Shown one piece after another: positions 1 through 7,689 of a DNA stretch of 64,000 nucleotides. Made by a program: the position numbers and the translations under genes. The DNA comes from Nocardia brasiliensis ATCC 700358 (GTDB lineage Bacteria > Actinomycetota > Actinomycetes > Mycobacteriales > Mycobacteriaceae), in contig NC_018681.1 of assembly GCF_000250675.2 (NCBI RefSeq), positions 2,170,001 through 2,234,000 on the forward strand. The letters run 5' to 3'. The first letter of the stretch is position 1, and each line of letters opens with the position of its first letter. Under the pieces are notes generated by a model. That model searched no databases. It had not been told where the DNA came from and saw only the letters and a program-made list of their open reading frames with translations.

Positions 1-1250
1 CCGATCCGCTCCACCGCGTCGGCGACCTTGGTCAGGATGGTGCCCGAGACGCGGCCCGCGATGGGGGAGAAGCCCACCGCGTTGAGCCCGTTCTTCAGCT
101 TCTGCACCCCGACGTGGTCGATCGGCTTGGTCGGCTGCTCCGGCGCGGGGCCGTCGATCAGCTTGCGCTTCAGATATTCGTCCTCGAGCACCTGGCGGAA
201 CTTCTCGATGCCCCAGTCCTTGACCAGGAACTTCAGCCGCGCCTTGGTGCGCAGCCGCCGGTAGCCGTAGTCGCGGTACAGCGACACCACGGCCTCCCAC
301 ACGTCGGGCACCTCGTCCAGCGGCACCCACGCGCCGACCCGCTGCGCCAGCATCGGATTGGTGGACAGACCACCACCGACCCAAAGATCGAGGCCGGGGC
401 CGTGCTCGGGGTGTTCCACGCCGACGAACGCGACGTCGTTGATCTCGTGCACCACGTCCTGCTGGCCAGAGATCGCGGTTTTGAACTTGCGCGGCAGGTT
501 GGAGTACTCCTTCTTGCCGATGTAGCGGCGCACGATCTCGTCGATGGCCGGCGTCGGGTCGATGATCTCCTGCAGCGACTCACCCGCCAGCGGGGAGCCG
601 AGCACGACGCGCGGGCAGTCGCCGCACGCCTCGGTGGTCTTCAGGCCGACCGCTTCGATCCGTTTCCAGATCTCCGGGACGTTCTCCACCTCGATCCAGT
701 GGTACTGGACGTTCTCGCGGTCGGACAGATCCGCGGTATCGCGGCCGAACTCGGTGGAGATCTGGCCGAGCGTGCGCAGCTGCTCGACATTCAACGCGCC
801 CGCGTCGCAGCGGATGCGCATCATGAAGTACTTGGCCTCGAGCAGGTCGATGTTCTCGTCGCCGGTCCAGGTGCCGTCGTAGCCCTGCTCGCGCTGGGTG
901 TAGAGACCCCACCAGCGGAAGCGTCCGCGCAGGTCGCCCTTGTCGATGCTGTCGAAGCCGGCCTTCGAGTAGATGTTCTCGATCCGGGCGCGCACGTTGA
1001 GCGGGTTGTCGTCCTTCTTGGACTGCTCGTTCGGATTCAGCGGCTCGCGGTAGCCGAGCGCCCACTGGCCTTCCGCCCTGCGCCGCACCGGCTTACCCGT
1101 GCGGGCGCGCGGCGCCGCCGAGGTTTCCGGGCGCGGTCGGTCGGGGCGGACGCGGCGTTCGGCGGCGGGGCGTTCGGGTCGCGCTTGCGGGCCGGGCCGG
1201 GACTCGGGGCCGGACTGATCGATCGGACCGGCGTCGGTGCTCGACGTCAT
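1..1250 (-). CDS. sirA: Assimilatory ferredoxin-dependent sulfite reductase, 3' end outside window
   Basis: Reduces sulfite to sulfide with electrons from ferredoxin, using siroheme and a [4Fe-4S] cluster, in cytoplasmic cysteine synthesis. About 416 codons are present; the frame runs off base 1. The start is ATG with GGAG seven bases upstream. The first 48 or so residues are a Pro/Arg-rich extension, then the family sequence begins (WALGYREPLNPNEQ). Tyr117 (WGLYTQ) and Cys209 (EACGDC) are 92 residues apart, the same spacing as Tyr69 and Cys161 that form the thioether next to the active site in M. tuberculosis NirA/SirA. The cluster cysteines would fall just beyond the window edge. A cysteine-containing leader ORF lies 131 bp upstream. 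Confusion with nitrite reductase is possible, since the family is often named NirA. Confidence 0.93.
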   Translation of the reverse strand, partial: MTSSTDAGPIDQSGPESRPGPQARPERPAAERRVRPDRPRPETSAAPRARTGKPVRRRAEGQWALGYREPLNPNEQSKKDDNPLNVRARIENIYSKAGFDSIDKGDLRGRFRWWGLYTQREQGYDGTWTGDENIDLLEAKYFMMRIRCDAGALNVEQLRTLGQISTEFGRDTADLSDRENVQYHWIEVENVPEIWKRIEAVGLKTTEACGDCPRVVLGSPLAGESLQEIIDPTPAIDEIVRRYIGKKEYSNLPRKFKTAISGQQDVVHEINDVAFVGVEHPEHGPGLDLWVGGGLSTNPMLAQRVGAWVPLDEVPDVWEAVVSLYRDYGYRRLRTKARLKFLVKDWGIEKFRQVLEDEYLKRKLIDGPAPEQPTKPIDHVGVQKLKNGLNAVGFSPIAGRVSGTILTKVADAVERI

Positions 1251-1287
1251 GGGGTCGCTCCTGCGGGTTGGTGATTGCCGTGCAGAG

Positions 1288-1311
1288 GGCGCGAGGGGCT
1301 GATCTCGCGCC
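1288..1311 (-). promoter_or_regulatory. Hairpin in the sirA leader
   Basis: GGCGCGAG (1288-1295) and CTCGCGCC (1304-1311) form a perfect 8-bp stem with an 8-base loop. It lies between the cysteine leader ORF and the sirA start in the predicted transcript. No U-tract follows. It is a candidate attenuator or start-masking structure; the role is inferred from position. Confidence 0.4.
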
Positions 1312-1381
1312 TGCGGTGTGCAGCGGAGGCGATACGAAACTTTGCGGGTCGCCGGTTGAGCCCGGGAATGGGCGCGCTGAA

Positions 1382-1450
1382 CTACCGAGAAGAGTTGGTC
1401 AGACAGCAGGCGCTACAGACGCGCTTGTAGTCGACGTGGCGACGTGCCAC
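1382..1450 (-). CDS. Cysteine-containing leader peptide upstream of sirA (22 aa)
   Basis: This short ORF starts at GTG 1450 and stops at TAG 1384-1382. It encodes a peptide beginning MARRHVDYKRV and continuing CSACCLTNSSR, so it has three cysteines, two in tandem. GGGAG lies eight bases upstream of the GTG. The Arg-His-Val-Asp-plus-Cys layout resembles short leader peptides ahead of actinobacterial sulfur-assimilation genes, and cysteine-rich upstream ORFs acting as cysteine-responsive attenuators are reported in mycobacteria. The likely role is to sense Cys-tRNA by ribosome stalling at the CC pair and so control sirA. Sequence and position are seen directly; the mechanism is inferred. Confidence 0.72.
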   Translation of the reverse strand: MARRHVDYKRVCSACCLTNSSR

Positions 1451-1669
1451 AAGTCGTACTCCCGATGCGCGCATACGGGTTATTGTGCCATGTCAGCGAC
1501 GACGTTCCGACCCCTCGCCCGTATTTTCCGCACTTTGCCGGGAAATCCCCTGGACCGTTCCGCTGAGATGTGACGGCCGTCATAGATCAACTGGCGATCG
1601 CGGCTCGTGATGCGGAGATCTTGCTGAAGTGAGCTGTCTCACAACGAGTCACGCGGCCCGGTTCGAGCG

Positions 1670-1700
1670 TTGACCTCAAGTAATGTTGAGGTGTCACCGT
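1670..1700 (+). promoter_or_regulatory. SoxR-type operator and promoter
   Basis: TTGACC (-35, 1670-1675) overlaps the perfect 18-bp inverted repeat CCTCAAGTAATGTTGAGG (1674-1691). This matches the SoxR box form known from enterobacteria, Pseudomonas and Streptomyces (TTGACCTCAAGT..CTTGAGG). A 19-bp spacer typical of MerR-family targets would put a weak -10 at 1695-1700 and the transcript start at about the ATG at 1708, making the mRNA leaderless. Confidence 0.72.
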
Positions 1701-1707
1701 TGTCGGC

Positions 1708-2100
1708 ATGAGCACCACTACCGCCGAACTCGACGCCATCCGCGCAGTCGTCGCCACCGTCCAGCACGCCCAGCAGAACGAACTCGTCGACGAGTTCGTC
1801 GGTCTCTTCCGCGAAGACGCCATCTGGACCACCGGTCACGGTCAGCGGCTGTTCGGCCGGGCCGCGATCGCCGAGTTCACCGCCGCCGCCCTGCCCGGCG
1901 CCATGCGCGACGGCACCGCCACCTACGAGGTCGAGCACGTCCTGTTCATCCGGCCCGACGTGGCCGCGGTGAAAGTTGTCCAGCGCTACCTGAACCACGC
2001 CGGCGAACTCACCGGTCAGGGCTCACCGATGTATGTGATGGCGAAGGAAGGCGGTCGCTGGTTGCTCACCGCCAACCAGAACACGCCTGTCACCGACTGA
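1708..2100 (+). CDS. SnoaL/SgcJ-like NTF2-fold protein, candidate SoxR target
   Basis: 130 residues, full length for small DUF4440/SgcJ-EcaC-type NTF2-fold proteins. Typical blocks include an N-terminal helix pair, FVGLFREDAIWTTGHG, LFGRAAIAEF and the closing strand GGRWLLTANQNTPV. Such proteins form a cone-shaped barrel that binds small hydrophobic ligands or catalyses isomerase- or hydratase-like steps; the substrate cannot be read here. No ribosome-binding site is visible and the SoxR-type palindrome ends only 16 bases before the ATG, so a leaderless, redox-drug-induced transcript is likely. The gene is monocistronic, divergent from the sirA leader and followed by hemW. Confidence 0.78.
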   Translation: MSTTTAELDAIRAVVATVQHAQQNELVDEFVGLFREDAIWTTGHGQRLFGRAAIAEFTAAALPGAMRDGTATYEVEHVLFIRPDVAAVKVVQRYLNHAGELTGQGSPMYVMAKEGGRWLLTANQNTPVTD

Positions 2101-2158
2101 TGCGCCGCCCCCGTTGCCCGCGTGCGGCCGGGCAGCGGGGGACCGGCAGACTGGAGGG

Positions 2159-3370
2159 GTGAGTTCCCCTGCGGCTGTCCCTGTCGAAACCGAAACGTCC
2201 GAGCCCGTGCTCGGCGACTTCGGCGGCGGTGCGTTCGGGATCTACGTCCATGTGCCGTTCTGTGCCACCCGCTGCGGATACTGCGATTTCAACACCTACA
2301 CGGCGGGCGAACTCGGCACGTCGGCGTCGCCGCAATCCTGGCTCGACGCGTTGCGTGGCGAGTTGTCCACGGCGGCAGCACGTTTCGCGGCATTGCCGAC
2401 CGCGACGCCCGAGGTGGCGACAATCTTCGTCGGGGGCGGCACCCCCTCGCTGCTCGGCGGCGAAGGGCTGGCCGACGTGCTCGACGCGGTCCGCGCGAAC
2501 TTCACCCTCGCCGCCGACGCCGAGGTGACCACCGAATCCAATCCGGAATCCACCGATCCGGCGTTCTTCGAACGGCTGCGCGCCGCGGGGTTCACCCGGA
2601 TATCCCTCGGCATGCAGTCCGCCGCCGCGCACGTGCTGAAGGTCCTCGACCGCACGCACACCCCGGGCCGGGCGGTCGCGGCCGCGCGGGAAGCCCGCGC
2701 CGCCGGGTTCGCGCACGTCAATCTCGATCTCATCTACGGAACGCCCGGCGAGCGCGACAGCGACCTGGACGCCAGTCTCGATGCCGTGCTCAGTGCGGGT
2801 GTCGATCACGTCTCCGCCTATTCGCTGATCGTCGAGGACGGCACCGCGCTGGCCCGTCGAGTGCGCCGTGGCGAACTGCCCGCCCCGGACGACGACGTCC
2901 TCGCCGCCCGCTACGAACGCATCGACGCCCGCCTCACCGCCGCGGGTCTCACCTGGTACGAGGTCTCCAACTGGGCCGCCGGTCCGGCCGCGGCCTGCCG
3001 GCACAACCTCGGCTACTGGGACGGCGGCGACTGGCTCGGCGCCGGACCCGGCGCGCACAGCCATGTCGGCGGCGTCCGCTGGTGGAACGTGAAGCATCCC
3101 GCGCGCTACGCGGACCGGGTGGCCACGGGCGGCCTGCCCGCCGCCGGCTGGGAGGCCCTCACCGCCGACGAGCGCTACACCGAACGCCTCATGCTCGCCG
3201 TCCGGCTCCGCACCGGTCTGCCGCTGGCCGAACTCGACGAGTTCGGCGCGGCCGCCGCCGGCCAGATCGTCGCCGACGGCCTGGCGGCTCGACACGAGGA
3301 CAACCTGGTGCTCACCGACCGCGGCCGCCTGCTCGCCGACGGCGTGGTCCGCCGCCTGCTCGTCCCCTGA
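2159..3370 (+). CDS. hemW: Heme chaperone HemW (radical SAM, HemN-like)
   Basis: 403 residues from GTG 2159. The radical-SAM cluster motif CATRCGYC places Cys35, Cys39 and Cys42 for a [4Fe-4S]-SAM centre. The Gly-rich SAM segment FVGGGTPSLL and the HemW-type LDLIYGTPGE and YSLIVEDGT blocks follow. Unlike true HemN (coproporphyrinogen dehydrogenase), HemW family members bind heme and deliver it to acceptor proteins. The start is chosen at GTG because CAGACT lies six bases upstream as a possible -10 of a leaderless transcript; a longer version from ATG 2114 adds 15 residues unlike the family. In M. tuberculosis the homologue Rv2388c also lies near sirA. Confidence 0.92.
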   Translation: MSSPAAVPVETETSEPVLGDFGGGAFGIYVHVPFCATRCGYCDFNTYTAGELGTSASPQSWLDALRGELSTAAARFAALPTATPEVATIFVGGGTPSLLGGEGLADVLDAVRANFTLAADAEVTTESNPESTDPAFFERLRAAGFTRISLGMQSAAAHVLKVLDRTHTPGRAVAAAREARAAGFAHVNLDLIYGTPGERDSDLDASLDAVLSAGVDHVSAYSLIVEDGTALARRVRRGELPAPDDDVLAARYERIDARLTAAGLTWYEVSNWAAGPAAACRHNLGYWDGGDWLGAGPGAHSHVGGVRWWNVKHPARYADRVATGGLPAAGWEALTADERYTERLMLAVRLRTGLPLAELDEFGAAAAGQIVADGLAARHEDNLVLTDRGRLLADGVVRRLLVP

Positions 3371-3414
3371 CCACGCCGCCCCTATCGCGCCGTTAGGGAT
3401 TTCCGCGGACTCCT

Positions 3415-3468
3415 GGGTTGGTTCGGCTATCGCTGAGCCGATGACCCTTGTAGGCTTCGGACCAACCC
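3415..3468. promoter_or_regulatory. Nested inverted repeats ahead of a small gene
   Basis: GGGTTGGT (3415-3422) pairs with ACCAACCC (3461-3468). Inside it, TCGGCT (3423-3428) pairs with AGCCGA (3436-3441). The AAGGAG of the next gene follows at once. It could end hemW transcripts, act as an operator, or fold in the leader of the small gene; the sequence does not decide. Confidence 0.35.
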
Positions 3469-3479
3469 CAAGGAGATTC

Positions 3480-3689
3480 ATGTCCCCGGCACGACACATC
3501 ACCCTCATCCACGAACCGGGCGAATTCGCCGAGGCGCGGGCAGCGGAAAAGGCCGAAAATGCGCGACAGAGCGCAGTGGCCGCCCGCACGGTCGCCAGTT
3601 ATTCACAGAATGCCGATGATTGCCAATCCCTATTGGCGATGCTCGGCTTGGACGCCCTAGCGGGCAAACAAGCCAAGGTCTGCGACTAA
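3480..3689 (+). CDS. Small hypothetical protein (69 aa)
   Basis: Not recognised. The start is ATG 3480 with a strong AAGGAG five bases upstream. The product begins MSPARHITLIHEPGEF, has an Ala/Arg/Glu-rich helical middle (EARAAEKAENARQSAVAART) and ends with two cysteines, Cys48 in NADDCQSLL and Cys68 in the final KVCD. There is no signal peptide or membrane segment. It lies between hemW and a histidine phosphatase. Good ribosome-binding site and codon pattern argue for a real gene. Confidence 0.6.
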   Translation: MSPARHITLIHEPGEFAEARAAEKAENARQSAVAARTVASYSQNADDCQSLLAMLGLDALAGKQAKVCD

Positions 3690-4000
3690 AAGTTCCGGCC
3701 CGGTCGGGTCGTACGCGCAGCGTGCCGTCGACTCGAGCTGCGGGCCCAGCCGCTTCCTTGATATCGGCCCCGTCATCGCGGCCGACATGATTGTGCACCA
3801 GCTTCCCTCGCGATCGCGGCCGACCTCGAGTCGTCCGGCCTAGTGGCCGGACACGCCCACCTGGTCTCGGCCGCCGATAGCGTCATTCTGCCTGCGTCGC
3901 AATGCTTCACGGCCAGCGAGATCGATGCCCCGCACCCTCGTCGGTGTCGCGACCGACGGCGGTGACCGGTGTACTCGAGGCGGCCGCGCAGTAGCGTGGG
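3690..4000. other. Intergenic stretch with a possible decayed coding fragment
   Basis: No intact gene is seen. The plus-strand frame ending at TGA 3962-3964 reads AADLESSGLVAGHAHLVSAA and onward like the tail of a protein, but no start or ribosome-binding site precedes it. The 12-mer ATCGCGGCCGAC occurs twice (about 3774 and 3815). TAGCGT at 3992-3997 is a likely -10 for the downstream phosphatase gene. Confidence 0.35.
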
Positions 4001-4024
4001 GTGACTACAGAACGGGGGAGTGCG

Positions 4025-4726
4025 GTGGACTGTGGGCACCAAAAGGACAGTGGCCGGGTCGATTTGCTGTACGCGGTGCGACACGGCCAGAGCACGGCGA
4101 ATGTCGCTGCTGTGGCCGGTGCCCACCGCGAGACCGACGATATGGCGATCGGCCTGACCGAACTCGGGCAGCGGCAGGGCGCGGCCGTCGGGCGGCAGCT
4201 GGTTGCCATGGCGCCTGAGGCGCGACCCGAGCTGGTGTTGTGTTCCCCGTACCTGCGCGCGGTCCGGACCTGGCAGCTCGCCGAGGCGGAATTACGTTTC
4301 GCGGCAATACCTTTGCCGTGCTACCAGGTTCATCCGAGGCTCTATGACCGGTATCGCGGTCAGCTCGCAGGGCTAACGTCTGCCGCTGTGCGGGAGCGCT
4401 TTCCGGGAGAAGCGGTGAAAGAAGCGCGCGATCCGCTCGGGTATCGACCACCCGAGGGGGAATCGTTCCGGGATGTCGCGGCGCGACTACGCGGCGTGGT
4501 GGCCGATCTCGAGGCTGATCGGCAGCACCGCCGCGTGTTGATCGTGGCGCACGACGCGGTCGTGCTGTACCTGCGGCAAATACTCGAAAACCTCGACGAC
4601 ACAGCAATTTTGGCAATAACTGCCGAGGGTCTCGCAGGCAATGGGTCGTTCACGACCTGGCGGCGAATATCGGATGGCTATCGTCTGGAATCCTACGATG
4701 AGCGCGGGCATCTACCGGCGGAGTGA
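4025..4726 (+). CDS. Histidine phosphatase family protein (phosphoglycerate-mutase-like)
   Basis: 233 residues. The catalytic motif RHGQS sits at the end of the first strand (LLYAVRHGQSTANVAA). The second conserved block is ELVLCSPYLRAVRTWQLA, and the C-terminal catalytic histidine is in VLIVAHDAVV. This is the fold of PGM-like phosphomonoesterases; the substrate is not predictable. GTG 4025 is preferred because GGGGGAG lies four bases upstream and the likely -10 TAGCGT (3992-3997) puts the transcript start near 4004; GTG 4001 would add eight residues. It converges with an XRE/TPR-like regulator. Confidence 0.82.
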   Translation: MDCGHQKDSGRVDLLYAVRHGQSTANVAAVAGAHRETDDMAIGLTELGQRQGAAVGRQLVAMAPEARPELVLCSPYLRAVRTWQLAEAELRFAAIPLPCYQVHPRLYDRYRGQLAGLTSAAVRERFPGEAVKEARDPLGYRPPEGESFRDVAARLRGVVADLEADRQHRRVLIVAHDAVVLYLRQILENLDDTAILAITAEGLAGNGSFTTWRRISDGYRLESYDERGHLPAE

Positions 4727-4746
4727 ATTTCGCGGATATGCCGAAA

Positions 4747-6006
4747 TCATGGCTCCAGCAGATTGTTTCGCATCGGCGCGGGTAAAGCGACGATCTGCTG
4801 CGAGATGTGCCGGCGGACCTGGCCGACCCGCAGTTCAGCGGGCAGCGTCTGCCAGACCTGCCGGATCAGTGCGCGGGCGTGCTCCGGGTCGCCCTGCCGG
4901 GTGCGCATCGCCGCCATGTCCAGGTCGAGCAGCGAGCGCCCGACCTGATCCTTGTCGGCCATCGGCAGGCTGAGCATCCGCTGCCGCAGTTCCTCCGCCG
5001 CGCGCCAGTCGCCGATCGAACTCAACGCGTGCGACTGATGCCAGCGCAGGATGTATTCCGAAATGCCTAGATTGTCATCGGATTTCACGTCGGACGGCAG
5101 GTTCGCGAACATCCGCTCGGCGGCCTGCACCCCTTCGATCGCCTCCCGGCGCCGGCCGATCCGGGCCTGGATTCCCGCCTCGGCGAGCAACCCGAAGACC
5201 ATGGCCGAATCCGGGCCCGCACCGCCGGACGCCTGCGCCGCACGCGCCATGGCCAAGCCCTGATCGAGTGCGTGGCGGTAACACTCGTGCGTGTGTGCCA
5301 TATGTCCGTGCAGCCATGCCTCCACTTCCCGGTCACCGGCCAGGCGCGCGGCGCGGCGCGCCTTGTAGAACCACATGAACGTGTCGTGCAGATCGGCGAC
5401 GTCGTTCATCCGAAAGGCGATGAGCCCGGCCAGAATTGCCTCGATCCGATGTAACCGCCGGTGCATGTCGGCCGAGTGGTCGGTCAGCTGCAGCTGCTGG
5501 ACCTGCGCCAGATCCCGCATGCGCGCCGGAATGTACTCCGAGGGCGGCAGCACATAGACCAGATACCCGCAGAGTTCGAGGCTGGATTCCAAGGCGCGCA
5601 GGATCTCCCACGCCGTCGGCCCGCCTCGGACCACCGCGGGCAACACGATTCGGCGCTCGGGTTCGTCGTCGGTGTAGTCGTGGCCGAAACCGAGCCGGTC
5701 CGGCCGAGTGCGGTACAGCCGGCACAGCGCGTCGAGGAACTGATACGACGGCATGTCCAGCCCGGTCTCCCAGCGGGACACGCTCTGATGGGACAACCCG
5801 CGACACGGTGATTCGGTTTTGACGAGTTCCTGCAATTGCTGCGCGACATCGACGAGCGTGAATCCGTAGGCGATGCGATGCGCGCGCAGCAACGACACCC
5901 CGCAATGCGCGCGCACGGCATGGACCGTCTCCCAGGTCGAAGACCCAGCGGCTTCGAATTCGCGTACGACACGGCGCCCGCACGCAATGCTGTGCTGACT
6001 GCTCAC
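4747..6006 (-). CDS. XRE-family regulator with long helical sensor domain
   Basis: 419 residues from GTG 6006 with GGAG five bases upstream. A helix-turn-helix of about residues 38-105 contains LSHQSVSRWETGLDMPSYQF, typical of XRE DNA-binding domains, preceded by an N-terminal arm. The remaining 300 residues are a helical repeat region (for example AEAGIQARIGRRREAIEGV and DWRAAEELRQRML) that looks like degenerate TPRs and probably senses a peptide or small molecule. No membrane segment is present. Regulators of this build are common in Nocardia and Streptomyces; the target here may be the adjacent phosphatase or the upstream small membrane protein, which is inference. Confidence 0.8.
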   Translation of the reverse strand: MSSQHSIACGRRVVREFEAAGSSTWETVHAVRAHCGVSLLRAHRIAYGFTLVDVAQQLQELVKTESPCRGLSHQSVSRWETGLDMPSYQFLDALCRLYRTRPDRLGFGHDYTDDEPERRIVLPAVVRGGPTAWEILRALESSLELCGYLVYVLPPSEYIPARMRDLAQVQQLQLTDHSADMHRRLHRIEAILAGLIAFRMNDVADLHDTFMWFYKARRAARLAGDREVEAWLHGHMAHTHECYRHALDQGLAMARAAQASGGAGPDSAMVFGLLAEAGIQARIGRRREAIEGVQAAERMFANLPSDVKSDDNLGISEYILRWHQSHALSSIGDWRAAEELRQRMLSLPMADKDQVGRSLLDLDMAAMRTRQGDPEHARALIRQVWQTLPAELRVGQVRRHISQQIVALPAPMRNNLLEP

Positions 6007-6186
6007 CCCTGCTCCAGATGACTGGCTATGCACTGAGCGGACGTGCGCTGGCCTCGGCAACATCCGCGCTTTCGACGGTATCCCTGAGCTGGTCCAACGT
6101 CCACTTTCTGGCAGTTCTGCGCGCGATACGTGCAAGCAGAGCGGTGTCTCTGGCCTGGTCGGGGCGACGGCGGCACGCTGTTGCGC

Positions 6187-6477
6187 ATGAAAAGAATCAG
6201 AATCGTCGGTGGGGTCCCGGCGAGCCCGTGCGAAGCCGGTGAGGATGAGCACTCGTCATTCGTCACGCAGATCGCGCACGTGCTGACCGCTGTTGGGACC
6301 GTTGTGACCGCGTTGGCGGCCTTTGTCGCCTGTGCGGCGGCACTCAATACATTGAGCGTCACGGTATTGGCCGCGGCGTGGGTGGTGGCAGGTTGGCTGG
6401 CGCGGGGTCGTCGGTGCCACTGTGCCGCCGATCGAAAGCATGCCCGTAGCCACCATGTCATGGAGGGATCTGTCTAG
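6187..6477 (+). CDS. Possible small membrane protein (96 aa)
   Basis: ATG 6187 opens a frame with an N-terminal MKRIRIVGG, an acidic stretch, and two hydrophobic segments (AHVLTAVGTVVTALAAFVAC and LSVTVLAAAWVVAGWLARG) that would form a helical hairpin. The C-terminus is basic with CHC. No clear ribosome-binding site is seen, so the start or the gene itself is uncertain. It is divergent from the XRE gene; 180 bp of noncoding sequence lies between them. Confidence 0.35.
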   Translation: MKRIRIVGGVPASPCEAGEDEHSSFVTQIAHVLTAVGTVVTALAAFVACAAALNTLSVTVLAAAWVVAGWLARGRRCHCAADRKHARSHHVMEGSV

Positions 6478-6637
6478 TCCCCTGACAACCTGAGGTGGCT
6501 GCTCAGACGTGAGCGACACCTGAAAAATACCCGTCAGTACGGAACTGGCGGTGCGTCGCGCTGGGTAGGCTCAGCGCATCAACGGCACCGCGCTCGCACA
6601 ACGCAGAACACTTATCGACCTGCGTGGTATCGGTGCG

Positions 6638-7684
6638 TTGATCTTGCTGACCGCGTCGTTCGCCATGCTCACCGTGTTCTCGCGGTATCTCGACACCGGT
6701 TTCACTGTCGCCCAACAAGTTTACCTACGCGCCGGTGTCGCGTTCGGGATCGCGGCGGTCGTTTTCGGCCGCTGGATCCGATGGCGGGTGATACTCCACG
6801 CAGGTGCCCGGGAATGGTCGGTGATCGTGGTGCGCACCGTCCTGCTCTATGTCTTCGGGACGACGTTGTTCGCGAAGGCGGCGACGATGACGACCGTCGG
6901 CAACATCTCGTTCATCGCCGCGCTACCGCTGGTCGCGGCACTCGGATTGGTGTTGCGCCGAGTGCCCGTGACCGCGGTCCGGGTGTTTTTCGTCAGCGGG
7001 TCCGCGATCGGGGTCGCCATCCTGTCCGGCTTCGGCATGAGCTGGGGCTCCGGCAAGCAGGGCGACGTGATCGCCTTGGTCGCGATGGTCGCGATATCGC
7101 TGAGCTATCTGGGCCGTGACTGGCACAGCGGAACCCTGAACAACTACGAGATCACCGCGTTGACCGTCGGTGTCGGTGCACTGGGTGTCGCATTGACCTC
7201 ATTGTGCCAATGGGAAGGTCTGCCGCGGCTGCCGTCGGATGTTTCCCCGGGGATGCTGTGGACCGCGATCGGGATCGCGGGCGGGCTCAGCGTGCTCAAC
7301 GTCTTCCTGATGAACTTCGCCTTCGAGCGGGTGGATCCGGTGCAGGGCGGCAATCTGCTGACCCTGGAATGCGTGTGGGGCCTGCTGTTCGGGTTGATCT
7401 TCTTCGGTCAGGTGCCGACCTGGGCCGGGATCGCGGGCGGGGTGCTGATCGTCCTGTGCGCGGTGGGGCTCAATATCGCCGACGGGCGCGCACCCGCCGA
7501 CGCGCAACGCAGCGAGTCGATTCCGGTCCAAGTGGAGCAGCGGGAACTCGAACCGCCGGATTCGGTGCAGTGGACGCCTCTACCGACCGGTCCGGAACCG
7601 CTGCGAGACGACGAGTTGCCGCAGTACGCCGGTGTCGTCGGGCCCGTGTTGCCGGGGTCCGGTGCGAATCCGGAACAGCGCTGA
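6638..7684 (+). CDS. EamA/DMT-superfamily transporter
   Basis: 348 residues from TTG 6638, with ten predicted membrane helices in two EamA halves (for example YVFGTTLFAKAATMTTVGNI in the first half and WTAIGIAGGLSVLNVFLMNF in the second) and a hydrophilic tail of about 70 residues after NIADGRAPADAQ. DMT transporters exchange or export metabolites; the substrate is unknown. The start is doubtful: the frame is open back to 6569 and the first helix seems to begin upstream of the TTG (LRGIGALILLTASF). TAGGCT (6566-6571) lies six bases before an ATC codon at 6578, the spacing of a leaderless gene. It converges with the EspG gene with five bases between. Confidence 0.75.
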   Translation: MILLTASFAMLTVFSRYLDTGFTVAQQVYLRAGVAFGIAAVVFGRWIRWRVILHAGAREWSVIVVRTVLLYVFGTTLFAKAATMTTVGNISFIAALPLVAALGLVLRRVPVTAVRVFFVSGSAIGVAILSGFGMSWGSGKQGDVIALVAMVAISLSYLGRDWHSGTLNNYEITALTVGVGALGVALTSLCQWEGLPRLPSDVSPGMLWTAIGIAGGLSVLNVFLMNFAFERVDPVQGGNLLTLECVWGLLFGLIFFGQVPTWAGIAGGVLIVLCAVGLNIADGRAPADAQRSESIPVQVEQRELEPPDSVQWTPLPTGPEPLRDDELPQYAGVVGPVLPGSGANPEQR

Positions 7685-7689
7685 GGTCG

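Noticed and set aside
1268..1573. Open plus-strand frame of 101 codons opposite the sirA leader
   Set aside because: No ribosome-binding site or family resemblance; it is the complement of the leader region.
2090..3589. Long minus-strand frame opposite hemW
   Set aside because: Pure antisense shadow of a clearly recognised gene in GC-rich DNA; repetitive Arg/Gly/Ala composition.
6018..6242. Plus-strand frame upstream of the small membrane protein
   Set aside because: No ribosome-binding site, no recognised domain, overlaps the better candidate at 6187.
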